DNA of 64,000 nucleotides from Bradyrhizobium sp. Arg816 (GTDB taxonomy: Bacteria > Pseudomonadota > Alphaproteobacteria > Rhizobiales > Xanthobacteraceae). Positions 8,219 to 16,039 of the stretch are shown here, one piece after another. The DNA lies in NCBI RefSeq assembly GCF_029989365.1, contig NZ_JAPRAQ010000001.1, positions 496,001-560,000 of the forward strand, written 5' to 3'. A model generated the notes under the pieces. The model saw only the letters and a list, made by a program, of their open reading frames with translations, did not search any database and was not told where the DNA came from. Position numbers and translations under genes: made by a program. How positions within the stretch are numbered: the stretch's first letter is position 1; every line of letters starts with the position of its first letter.

Positions 8219-9217
8219 TCAGGCGTGACCCACGCGAGCCAGTGAGCCCGCTGCCGATGTACGCGCTCGCGCCCGGATCGCCTTGTTGGCTGCCTTGATA
8301 ACCGAGGGACGCAGGATCTGGAGCGCGTCCCGGATCGTCGCCCCCCAGGACTGGTGGCGAAATCTTCCGCGCAATCTTGCAACCCGTAATGCACGCACGA
8401 CCGTTTCGGGATCCGGAAGTCCTTGCTTGTCCTCGACCAGGCTCCAGGTCAGATTCTTGAGATCAAGGGTCTCCTCATCGATCTGAGTGAACGATTTGGA
8501 CGCGGTAATGTTCTCGTGATCCGTCATATCGTAGAAGATCAGGCCGTCGTCGATCGCCACCATGTCGCCATGACAGGCGAGGTCGACGAAGAACAGCTGG
8601 TCCACTCCCCACCTGATCGACTTGTAGTTTCGCATTAAGCAACCCGCCTGGATGACCTCGCTGCTGATCAGCAGGGTCGACGGCACGATCCCCAGCACCC
8701 GGGTCTTGCCGACCAAATAGAGATCAGTCAGGCACTGCTGGCTCGAATACAGCGTAACCTGCCCTCCCCGGCGGTATTTTATGCCTTCATCCTGAACGAG
8801 ATGAGATGTGGAAGTCATGAACGCAGCGGCGGGGTACGTCCTCGCCAATTCCGCAAAAGTCTCGAGCGATCCCGGCACGAGCCAGTCGTCGTCATGCAAC
8901 ACTTTGATCCAGTGGCCGCGACAGGCGAGCATCGCGCTGTTCGTATTCTCAACCTGGCCCCGTCCTCGGTGGTTCTCGACAATCCGAATACGGGAATCGC
9001 TCCGCGCGTATTCAGACAGAATGCTCCAACTGACGCCCTTTGGGCCTTCGTCGTCGCTGATCACCAATTCCCAGTCGGAGTAATTCTGCTGCAGCACGCT
9101 TTCGATCGCACGGCGTATCATATCCGGTCGACGGAAGGTTGGTATGGCCACCGAAATCATGGGGCGGGCGTCCGGATCTCGAATGCCCTCCGACCCGTCG
9201 GGCTGCAACAAGTTCAT
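8219..9217 (-). CDS. Family 2 glycosyltransferase
   Basis: A 332-residue GT-A fold glycosyltransferase that would transfer a sugar to the growing lipid-linked repeat unit at the inner membrane. Motifs are ISVAIPTFRRPDMIRRAIES, the nucleotide-binding DWELVISDDE, and LHDDDWLVPGSLETF with the metal-binding DxD. The start at 9217 (MNLLQPDGSEG) has GAGGGAAAA upstream; the frame extends to 9274 but that start would lie in a conserved upstream element. A 17-codon ORF beginning in the EPS motif ends 16 nt before this start. It is convergent with the beta-propeller gene, 18 bp apart, and divergent from the FkbM gene. Confidence 0.9.
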   Translation of the reverse strand: MNLLQPDGSEGIRDPDARPMISVAIPTFRRPDMIRRAIESVLQQNYSDWELVISDDEGPKGVSWSILSEYARSDSRIRIVENHRGRGQVENTNSAMLACRGHWIKVLHDDDWLVPGSLETFAELARTYPAAAFMTSTSHLVQDEGIKYRRGGQVTLYSSQQCLTDLYLVGKTRVLGIVPSTLLISSEVIQAGCLMRNYKSIRWGVDQLFFVDLACHGDMVAIDDGLIFYDMTDHENITASKSFTQIDEETLDLKNLTWSLVEDKQGLPDPETVVRALRVARLRGRFRHQSWGATIRDALQILRPSVIKAANKAIRARARTSAAGSLARVGHA

Positions 9218-9267
9218 CGCTTTTCCCTCAAGCTCAGCTCGATGAACGGTATGCTGACTGGAACGCC

Positions 9268-9289
9268 CAGCCATCCTTCATTTGCATGA
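9268..9289 (-). promoter_or_regulatory. EPS locus motif, copy 2, with 17-codon ORF
   Basis: On the minus strand this reads TCATGCAAATGAAGGATGGC and is the left arm of the inverted repeat. Its ATG (9287) opens MQMKDGWAFQSAYRSSS, with the stop at 9234-9236. That is 16 nt before the GT2 start. No Shine-Dalgarno precedes the ATG. Confidence 0.75.
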
Positions 9290-9382
9290 TGGTATCGATC
9301 GGTCGATTCTAACTCTCCCGGCGCCGCCGTGTTTCTGCCAACCGAGCTGACCGCGAAACTTCGCGCCTCGGAATGATCATCG

Positions 9383-9404
9383 TCATGCAAATGAAGGATG
9401 GCTG
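9383..9404 (+). promoter_or_regulatory. EPS locus motif, copy 3, with 18-codon ORF
   Basis: This is the right arm of the inverted repeat. The ATG at 9385 opens MQMKDGWALRSAYALPSS, with the stop at 9439-9441, 9 nt before the FkbM start. The predicted peptide matches that of copy 2 in 12 of the first 13 to 14 aligned positions outside the F/L and Q/R changes, including SAY beyond the exact 26-bp repeat. Confidence 0.75.
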
Positions 9405-9450
9405 GGCGCTCCGGTCAGCCTACGCTCTCCCGAGCAGCTAACCGCTAGAG

Positions 9451-10368
9451 ATGGGTGGCCCCTTGCACAAATTGCATCAACTGCTCACTCGCATTCGAGA
9501 GGAGCCCGACAAGGCTCGGTTCCTGCTATCGCGCGGACTGTGGGTGAGCGGATTGTGCCGCTTTATCACCTTCGGCTTTCCCGCCGGATACAGAATGCGC
9601 TTCTATCCCAGCTCCATGTCCGCAGGACTCTGGCGCAACCGAAACCTTCGCGCCGATGACGCCGACTTCGTCGGATCTTACCTGCAACCCGGAGAAACCT
9701 TCGTCGATGTCGGCGCGAATGTAGGACAGCTGAGTCTCGCGGCGGCCATGCGGGTTACCCGATCCGGACGAGTCATTGCTATCGAAGCACATCCGCGCAT
9801 CTGCAAATACCTGCTGGGCAACATTCGCCTGAACGGATTGACCGTCGAGGTCCACAACACGGCGATCGGCAGCACCGAAGGCGAACTCGTCTTCACGGAC
9901 TTTCGGAGTGATGACATGAACTTCGCATGCGCTACGCCTCCGGCCGGCAGCGCGGCGCTCCGAGTACCAGTACGAACCCTCGATTCGATCGTCGAAAATC
10001 GGGTGATCGACCTTCTGAAGGTCGATGTCGAAGGATTCGAAGTCGATCTCCTCAAGGGCGCCGCCCAGACCATTTCCAATTGCCGATGTCTGTACATAGA
10101 GGATTCCGAGCTCAACCTTCGGCGGGCCGGCACCTCGCGTGCGGAGCTGTATGACCGGCTGACCGATCACGGGTTTGAGCTCTTCCATCTCAGAGCGGGA
10201 CGACTCGAGCCGGCGTCTCCCGACATACCGGGCCCGGACGACGATAACCTGATCGCCGTCAGACCATCCGCCTTGTCGGACCTGCTCGCGCGGACCGGCC
10301 TTCGGCTTGCACAGCTCACGTCCCCATCGCCTGTAGATCGGCGTCTCCCGTCGGCGCGGCTTGCGTGA
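9451..10368 (+). CDS. FkbM family methyltransferase
   Basis: A 305-residue SAM-dependent methyltransferase. The SAM-binding motif is FVDVGANVGQLSLAAAM (about residues 88-104). The family-defining LLKVDVEGFEVDLLKGA is at about 188-204, followed by YIEDSELNLRRAGTS. FkbM enzymes O-methylate sugars and antibiotics; here a sugar hydroxyl of the polysaccharide is the likely target. The start at 9451 has only a weak purine stretch (CTAGAG) and lies 9 nt after an 18-codon upstream ORF. The last 60 residues are arginine- and proline-rich and not part of the fold. Confidence 0.88.
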   Translation: MGGPLHKLHQLLTRIREEPDKARFLLSRGLWVSGLCRFITFGFPAGYRMRFYPSSMSAGLWRNRNLRADDADFVGSYLQPGETFVDVGANVGQLSLAAAMRVTRSGRVIAIEAHPRICKYLLGNIRLNGLTVEVHNTAIGSTEGELVFTDFRSDDMNFACATPPAGSAALRVPVRTLDSIVENRVIDLLKVDVEGFEVDLLKGAAQTISNCRCLYIEDSELNLRRAGTSRAELYDRLTDHGFELFHLRAGRLEPASPDIPGPDDDNLIAVRPSALSDLLARTGLRLAQLTSPSPVDRRLPSARLA

Positions 10369-10627
10369 GCATCCATCATCCGCCCACAAGCCACGCGCAT
10401 CACAGCCGGGGTCCGGCCCCACGATCGGGCTCCATGCGTCGTCTATTCCGCAAACGCGAGCTGTTCATGCAAACCCTCCTTCGATTCCGCGACACTTCAG
10501 TCAACGTCATGCGAACGAATGATGGCGCGAACCCCACTCCATCCTACGATCGAACCGAAATAGATTGCACAGTCGTCGCGACGATCTTGCCCTTTTTAAA
10601 ATGAATTCTGGACCGAGGAAGTTCTTC
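10369..10627. other. Spacer before flippase gene
   Basis: 259 bp with EPS motif copy 4 at 10507-10528. A poorer match, TTCATGCAAAC, lies at 10465-10475, 42 bp upstream and in the same reading frame. The region holds no other supported gene. Confidence 0.5.
10507..10528 (+). promoter_or_regulatory. EPS locus motif, copy 4, with 31-codon ORF
   Basis: This copy reads TCATGCGAACGAATGATGGC. The ATG at 10509 opens a 31-codon frame, MRTNDGANPTPSYDR onwards, ending with TGA at 10602-10604. That stop overlaps an in-frame ATG of the flippase gene (10601) and lies 24 nt before its better start at 10628. Confidence 0.72.
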
Positions 10628-11932
10628 ATGGCCGCGAAACCGGCGACCGGTCCGACGCGGACAGGAGCCCTTGTTCGTGCGGCGGCGGGCGTCTCCGCCC
10701 TCGCACTCACCGGCCAGCTCATGCTCGTAGCGGCCATTCCCATCCTCACCCGGCTCTATTCCCCGGAGGATTTTGGAATCTTCACGATCTATCTCTCAAT
10801 CGTGAACATCGTCGGCGCGATAGCCGGACTTCGCTTCAGCACGTCTCTTTATGTGGTCGAGGACAGAGCTCACGCGCTGGTCGCGCTCAAGCTCACACTC
10901 GTGGCGGTCTGCTTTACGACCTCCGTTGTGCTCACCGCGGGATACATGCTGTCGGACGTCGTGCCAGGACGACTGCAACATCTTACCTACCTCGTACCCA
11001 TCGGGATGGCCGCGGTCGGCGTTGCCGACGCAATGAACTGCTGGTGCTTGCGCTTCAATCATATGCGTGACTTCGGCATGGGCCGCCTCATCCTGCCGGC
11101 GTCGATGGCACTGCTCCAGGTGAGCTTCGGCCTTGCGCACCTCGGGGACGATGCAATGATCCGAGCCCACATCCTGAGCCAGGCTGTGCTGATCACATTT
11201 CTCTGCGTCCGGCTCCTGAAATGGGAGGACATCCGCCGCATCGCGCAAGCCTCGTGGGGCTCGGTCGCGGCGACGGCGCGGCGAGAGTACAAGTTTCCCC
11301 TGTTCGAGCTGCCCTCGGCCCTTGCGGGATTCGCGATCATCAATCTCCCCGCAATCTTCATAGGCTCGCTATTCGGTACCGCATTTGCCGGGCATTTTGG
11401 CGTCGCCGCCCGTCTCGTGACGGGTCCGGTCACCCTGATCGCCTTGCCGCTCAGCAATGTCTTCGTGGCCGAGGCCAGCAAAGACTTCGATCGTCATCAT
11501 CTGCTCGGCACCGCATGCGGCCTGTTGGTCGTTGCGGCCGGCCTGATCGTTCTGCCGGTGCTCGGCCTTGGATTTGTCTCCCCCTACGTCGTCGTTCCGC
11601 TGCTCGGAGAATCCTGGATACCTACGGGTCAGATCATGGGCGCCCTGGCGCTCATGTGCGCCGCACAAGCCTTGTCGACGCCCATTCAAGAAGTCCCGAC
11701 GCTTTTTCGTCGTCAGGAACTGCGTCTGCTGGTCGATCTGGTGCGGGCCGTGTTTGTATTTGCCCCGCTCCTCATCGGTGCTCATCTCGGCCTCGACCCG
11801 TTGCAGGTGATATACATGATGGCCGCCGGAGGAGCTACCGGCTACGCCCTGGGAATTATCGTGGCGCTGTTTCTCTTGAATGGGCCCGGCGGCGCGCGGA
11901 CGTCGGGCGCGCCGATCAATGGGCCTGTGTGA
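10628..11932 (+). CDS. Wzx-type oligosaccharide flippase
   Basis: A 434-residue integral membrane protein of the polysaccharide flippase (MOP) superfamily. It would move the lipid-linked repeat unit across the inner membrane. The N-terminus is typical: GALVRAAAGVSALALTGQ then PILTRLYSPEDFGIFTIY, where L-x-R-[LY]-[YL]-[ST]-P-x-[DE]-[FY]-G is the family signature. About twelve hydrophobic segments follow. The start at 10628 has GAGGAAG 6 nt upstream; the in-frame ATG at 10601 is an alternative. It is the only gene between motif copies 4 and 5, so it is probably its own transcription unit. Confidence 0.9.
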   Translation: MAAKPATGPTRTGALVRAAAGVSALALTGQLMLVAAIPILTRLYSPEDFGIFTIYLSIVNIVGAIAGLRFSTSLYVVEDRAHALVALKLTLVAVCFTTSVVLTAGYMLSDVVPGRLQHLTYLVPIGMAAVGVADAMNCWCLRFNHMRDFGMGRLILPASMALLQVSFGLAHLGDDAMIRAHILSQAVLITFLCVRLLKWEDIRRIAQASWGSVAATARREYKFPLFELPSALAGFAIINLPAIFIGSLFGTAFAGHFGVAARLVTGPVTLIALPLSNVFVAEASKDFDRHHLLGTACGLLVVAAGLIVLPVLGLGFVSPYVVVPLLGESWIPTGQIMGALALMCAAQALSTPIQEVPTLFRRQELRLLVDLVRAVFVFAPLLIGAHLGLDPLQVIYMMAAGGATGYALGIIVALFLLNGPGGARTSGAPINGPV

Positions 11933-12046
11933 CCCAGAGGGTCGAAAGAGCACGCCCCGAACGTCGCGTCCGCTCGAGGAGGCGGGACATGGAAGACAGA
12001 TGCACTGGGGCGAAAATAACCGATTTCTTGGGCGCGACCATATGCT

Positions 12047-12068
12047 TCATGCAAATGAATGATGAGAG
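12047..12068 (+). promoter_or_regulatory. EPS locus motif, copy 5, with 32-codon ORF
   Basis: This copy reads TCATGCAAATGAATGATGAG and is closest to the consensus. The ATG at 12049 opens a 32-codon frame (MQMNDERIFNVFILQFWSS onwards) with the stop at 12145-12147, overlapping the first 23 nt of the thioesterase gene. The thioesterase start lacks a clear Shine-Dalgarno, so translational coupling is possible. Confidence 0.75.
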
Positions 12069-12124
12069 GATTTTCAACGTCTTCATACTCCAATTTTGGA
12101 GCTCGGCCGGTCGGTTGCATTCCA

Positions 12125-13042
12125 ATGAAACTACGACCATTGATTGATACAGGCGAGGATCTGGCTTCTCCGCCCTCGTGCATTGCGGCGGCGGCGCCGC
12201 CCGTGCTTTTCCTACTGCCCGGCTCACTTGGTTATGGAGCCAGCCTTGCCGCCCTGACAGCCTCAATGCGCGAAATTGCACATGTCGTTCCGATCCGCTA
12301 CCCGGATCTCGGCAAGATATTGCAGGGTCAGGACAACGTTTGCGATATGGCTGCTGCTGCCGTGGAGCAGATCAATCGCATCCAGCCACGGGGCCATATC
12401 AGACTTCTCGGTCATTCCCTCGGTGGGGCGGTCGCCTTCGAGGTCGCGACGCGAATGTTTGCCGCCGGCCGCTCGGTGAAGTTCTTCGGAATTCTCGACA
12501 CCAGTCTCATGGGCGAGCGCAGTTCTGCATGGGAGACGTTGACCCGCACGATCCGTCGAATCCGCAACAACCGGGTCACCGCGCCCCGGATGGTCTGCCG
12601 TGCCCTCGCCAAGGCAACCGTTGCGCTCGGCCATCAAGCTAACCTGGCCCGGATGCTCGATCGCCGCACGAAGGGGCAGTTCGATCTCACGTCTTTCAGG
12701 CTCAAGCAGGAATTGCAGGAAGTCTTGCGCGCGAAGGCCTACTTCCGCTGGTTGGCGGAGCCGAAATCGATGCTGCCGTTCTCCGCCGTTCTGTTCCGAT
12801 GCCAGCGAAAGAAGATGCCGCAAACTTTGGGATGGGATCGTGCGTTTGCCCAGATCGATGTCGTCCCAAGCGCAGGCACTCACACCGATCTGGTCATGCC
12901 GCCTTACCTCGCGATGAACTTGCACCTCGTCCAGAAGGCGCTGTCGCAAACCTACTCACCGGCCGAGTTCCCCCAGAGAGAGGCGGATTGTTCACGTGAC
13001 CTTGCAAGCAGCCCACAGCCAAACCGAACCCGCGTTCAGTAA
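12125..13042 (+). CDS. Thioesterase (alpha/beta hydrolase), carrier-protein type
   Basis: A 305-residue alpha/beta hydrolase of the type II/NRPS thioesterase kind, likely to release an acyl or aminoacyl group from a carrier protein. It shows FLLPGSLGYGASLAALTASM, VVPIRYPDL, the nucleophile elbow LLGHSLGGAVAFEVA (Ser about residue 101) and the histidine segment AGTHTDLVMP. It is a clear paralog of the C-terminal domain of the protein at 30995: both have PIRYPDL, AVEQIN-x-[IV]-QPRG and VKF-[FL]-GILDT. The start at 12125 (MKLRPLIDTG) is chosen because it removes a non-conserved extension; ATG at 12059 is in frame. It overlaps the next gene by 47 nt and is the first of a five-gene operon. Confidence 0.85.
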   Translation: MKLRPLIDTGEDLASPPSCIAAAAPPVLFLLPGSLGYGASLAALTASMREIAHVVPIRYPDLGKILQGQDNVCDMAAAAVEQINRIQPRGHIRLLGHSLGGAVAFEVATRMFAAGRSVKFFGILDTSLMGERSSAWETLTRTIRRIRNNRVTAPRMVCRALAKATVALGHQANLARMLDRRTKGQFDLTSFRLKQELQEVLRAKAYFRWLAEPKSMLPFSAVLFRCQRKKMPQTLGWDRAFAQIDVVPSAGTHTDLVMPPYLAMNLHLVQKALSQTYSPAEFPQREADCSRDLASSPQPNRTRVQ

Positions 13043-14006
13043 AGACGCCCTGGTCCTGGATGCGCCATCGGAGGTCGCGCGCATCGTCGCGTTCTTGCGC
13101 GACCGCGTCCTCGGCGTACTTGGCCGACGCGGAGCCATCGTCGGACTTTCCGGCGGCATCGACAGCTCCGTGGTCGCAGCGCTCTGTGCACGCGCATTTG
13201 GAAATACGAAGGTCCTCGGTCTGCTGATGCCCGAGCGCGATTCGTCTTCCGATGCGCTGAGGCTCGGCCGGACGGTTGCTGCGCAGCTGCGCCTCACGAC
13301 AGTCGTCGAAGACATTGCACCGGCGCTCGAAGCATTGGGTGCATACCGCCGGCAGCGAGAGGCGATCCAAGCCGTCGTACCCGAGTACGGAACCGACTGG
13401 AAATGCAAGCTGGTACTCGGCTCGGGTTCGGAGAGCGCCGGCATCAACATCACCCGCCTGACCGTACAAAGCCCGGACGGCGAAACCTCCACCGTGCGTC
13501 TTCCGCCCGAGGTCTACCTGCAGATCGTTGCTGCAACCAACTACAAGCAACGGGTCCGCAAGATGACCGAGTACTATCACGCGGACCGCCTGAAATATGC
13601 CGTGATAGGTACGCCAAACCGGCTCGAGCACGATCAAGGCTTCTTCGTGAAGCAGGGTGACGGGGATGCGGACGTCATGCCGATTGCGCATCTCTACAAG
13701 AGCCAGGTCTACCAACTGGCCGAGTACCTTGGCATCGACGACGAGATCAGGCGACGGCCGCCGACGTCCGACACATTCTCGCTGCCGCAGAGCCAGGAGG
13801 AGTTCTATTTCGCTGCCCCCTATCGATTGACAGATGTTTGCATGTACGCGGTCAACCACGGCATTTCCGCCGACAACGTGGCCGAGGCCGTAGGTATAGC
13901 CACAGCGCAGGTGCAGAAGGTCTTCAAGGACATCACCTCCAAGCGTCGCGCGACGCGCTATCTTCACACCCCGCCTCTGCTCGTTGATGCGGTAATCGAG
14001 GACTAG
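12996..14006 (+). CDS. NAD synthase-like ATP pyrophosphatase (NadE family)
   Basis: A 336-residue protein with the NadE-type N-type ATP pyrophosphatase fold. The PP-loop is IVGLSGGIDSSVVAALCAR (about 47-65). IGTPNRLEHDQGFFVKQGDG and DADVMPIAHLYKSQVYQLA match the NAD synthase regions that normally bind deamido-NAD. The middle carries an insertion with EYGTDWKCKLVLGSGSE, and there is no nitrilase-type glutaminase domain. Ammonia could come from the adjacent AsnB protein. The start is a GTG at 12996 inside the preceding gene. In this context it may adenylate and amidate a carboxylate for the polysaccharide rather than make NAD; this is inferred from position. Confidence 0.8.
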   Translation: MTLQAAHSQTEPAFSKDALVLDAPSEVARIVAFLRDRVLGVLGRRGAIVGLSGGIDSSVVAALCARAFGNTKVLGLLMPERDSSSDALRLGRTVAAQLRLTTVVEDIAPALEALGAYRRQREAIQAVVPEYGTDWKCKLVLGSGSESAGINITRLTVQSPDGETSTVRLPPEVYLQIVAATNYKQRVRKMTEYYHADRLKYAVIGTPNRLEHDQGFFVKQGDGDADVMPIAHLYKSQVYQLAEYLGIDDEIRRRPPTSDTFSLPQSQEEFYFAAPYRLTDVCMYAVNHGISADNVAEAVGIATAQVQKVFKDITSKRRATRYLHTPPLLVDAVIED

Positions 14007-14011
14007 ACGGC

Positions 14012-16039
14012 ATGTGCGGCATCGCCGGCATCGTGGTGCTGAGTGCGAACGCTCCCAGTCCTTCGCGGAAAGCGCTCTTGCGGATGGCCGGGGCGCTTGC
14101 ACATCGCGGACCGGACGAACGGGGCCTCTACCGGGACCAACGCGCGGGCCTGGCGCACGCCCGGCTCTCGATCATCGACATCGCGGGCGGGCAACAACCT
14201 CTCTCCGATCCCGGCGGGCCCGCCTGGATCGTGTTCAACGGCGAGATCTTCAACTATGTCGAGCTGCGCGAGCAGCTGATCTCGCTCGGCCATCGCTTCC
14301 GCACCCGCAGCGACACGGAGGTCGTCATTCAGGCCTATCGCGCCTGGGGCGAGGCAGCATTCGAACGGATGAACGGGCAATGGGCGCTTGCCATCTGGGA
14401 CGCCTCCGCCGGCCGCCTCGTCCTGTCCCGTGACCGGACCGGAATCTGTCCGCTCTATATCTGCAACCATCAAGGCCAACTCTACTTCGCCAGTGAGATC
14501 AAGGCCATCTTCGCGGCAAATCCGGCAATCCCTCGAGCGCTCGATCCAGCGGGCATCGACCAGACCTTCACCTTCTGGAGCAGCGTGCCGCCGCAAAGCG
14601 TGTTTCAGGGGATCACGGAAATTGAACCGGGACACGTCCGTAGCTACCTGCGCGGCGCGGTCCGGGACCGCGCATTCTGGACTCCCTGCTATGCGACCCG
14701 GTCCGACGAGCATCGCATTTCGTCCGCTGGCTGCAATGACGATGTGATCAATGCCGTGCGCAGCGCACTGGAAGCGGCTACGGCGCTACGAATGGTGCGG
14801 TCCGACGTCCCCGTGGGAAGCTATCTCTCCGGTGGCCTCGACAGTTCGCTTGTTGCAGCACTGGGAAGCCGGTTCGCAGGCAGGCGCTTCCAGACGTTTT
14901 CCGTGCGCTTTTCCGACGCTGAGTATGACGAGACCTCCTATCAGCGCCTAATGGCACGCACGATCGCGAGCGAGCACCACGAGCTCATGGTCTCGCGGCA
15001 GGATATCGCCGAGGTATTTCCCAAGGTCATCTATCACACTGAGCGGCCAATTCTGAGGACCGCCCCTGCACCGCTGTTCCTGCTCTCAAAGCTCGTGCGC
15101 GAGCGCGGCATCAAGGTCGTGCTGACCGGCGAAGGCGCAGATGAAATGTTCGCCGGCTATGATGTGTTTCGGGAAGGCAAGATCCGCCGTTTCTGGGGCC
15201 GCCAACCGGCCTCAACGCGGCGCGCCGCCCTTCTGAGCCGGCTCTATCCCTACATCTCGCGATCGCCGGTCCACATGCAGGCCATCGCGCTCAAGTTCTT
15301 CGGACACGGCATTTCTGCCCCAGATGCGCCCGGCTTTGCTCACTCTCCGCGTTGGCGCAGCACCAGCGCGATCAAGCGCCTGTTCTCCGAAGACATGCGC
15401 GCGGCGACTTCGCGAGCCGACCCGGTGACCGAATTGCTCGATCGTCTGCCGCCGGATTTTTCCCGCTGGACGCCGCTTGCACAAGATCAGTACCTCGAGA
15501 CCAAGACGCTCCTGGCCGGATACCTGCTCTCCTCCCAGGGAGACCGGATGCTGATGGCGCATTCGGTCGAGGGACGCTTTCCATTCCTTGACGACGACGT
15601 CGTCGAGCTCGCGAACTCCCTTCCGGACGCCTGCAAACTTCGTATCCTCGACGAGAAGCACGTCCTTAAGCGCGTCACCCAATCGCAGGCTCCACCAGAG
15701 ATCGTCACACGCAAGAAGCAGCCCTACCGGACCCCCAATGCGCTCTGCTTCGTCGACAGGGATGCCCCCCCTTATGTCGACGAAGCGCTTTCAAGCGCAA
15801 GCGTCCGCGCCGCCAACATCTTCGACCCGGTGGCGGTCGAACGGCTGCGCACCAAGTGCCAAGCCCATGCACACGCCGGCGATGGCGACCTGTCCAATTT
15901 CGACAACATGGCGCTCGTCGGCGTCTTGTCCACCCAGCTCCTGTTCCAGCAATTCGTCGCGGACCGGCCGGAAGCACCGCACCGCCTCGAGCTCAGCGTG
16001 GACGTCGACCACCAGGACGTACCGGGAGTTTACGCATGA
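14012..16039 (+). CDS. asnB: Asparagine synthetase-type amidotransferase 1
   Basis: A 675-residue glutamine-hydrolysing asparagine synthetase family protein. Cys2 of MCGIAGIVVLS is the glutaminase nucleophile. GALAHRGPDERG, RLSIIDIAGGQQPL, FNGEIFNYVELR and RSDTEVVIQAY complete the N-terminal domain. The synthetase domain has the PP-loop VGSYLSGGLDSSLVAAL and LTGEGADEMFAGYD. In polysaccharide clusters such enzymes amidate uronic acids or carrier-bound acids instead of aspartate. It starts 6 bp after the NadE-like gene and its stop overlaps the ligase start as ATGA, so translation is coupled. A second, distinct copy lies at 26967. Confidence 0.9.
   Translation: MCGIAGIVVLSANAPSPSRKALLRMAGALAHRGPDERGLYRDQRAGLAHARLSIIDIAGGQQPLSDPGGPAWIVFNGEIFNYVELREQLISLGHRFRTRSDTEVVIQAYRAWGEAAFERMNGQWALAIWDASAGRLVLSRDRTGICPLYICNHQGQLYFASEIKAIFAANPAIPRALDPAGIDQTFTFWSSVPPQSVFQGITEIEPGHVRSYLRGAVRDRAFWTPCYATRSDEHRISSAGCNDDVINAVRSALEAATALRMVRSDVPVGSYLSGGLDSSLVAALGSRFAGRRFQTFSVRFSDAEYDETSYQRLMARTIASEHHELMVSRQDIAEVFPKVIYHTERPILRTAPAPLFLLSKLVRERGIKVVLTGEGADEMFAGYDVFREGKIRRFWGRQPASTRRAALLSRLYPYISRSPVHMQAIALKFFGHGISAPDAPGFAHSPRWRSTSAIKRLFSEDMRAATSRADPVTELLDRLPPDFSRWTPLAQDQYLETKTLLAGYLLSSQGDRMLMAHSVEGRFPFLDDDVVELANSLPDACKLRILDEKHVLKRVTQSQAPPEIVTRKKQPYRTPNALCFVDRDAPPYVDEALSSASVRAANIFDPVAVERLRTKCQAHAHAGDGDLSNFDNMALVGVLSTQLLFQQFVADRPEAPHRLELSVDVDHQDVPGVYA

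Larger units (their letters stand above)
9264..9408. repeat. Perfect 26-bp inverted repeat between divergent genes
   Basis: The 26 bp at 9383-9408 on the plus strand are identical to the minus strand of 9264-9289. Each arm starts with TCATGCAAATGAAGGATGGC and continues to TGGGCG. The 93 bp between the arms hold the divergent promoters. Weaker similarity continues past each arm for about 28 bp, ending at a stop codon in both. The arms point towards the GT2 gene and the FkbM gene respectively. Confidence 0.9.

Noticed and set aside
10465..10475. Partial EPS element TTCATGCAAAC before the flippase
   Set aside because: It diverges after 11 bases; copy 4 downstream is the proper match.
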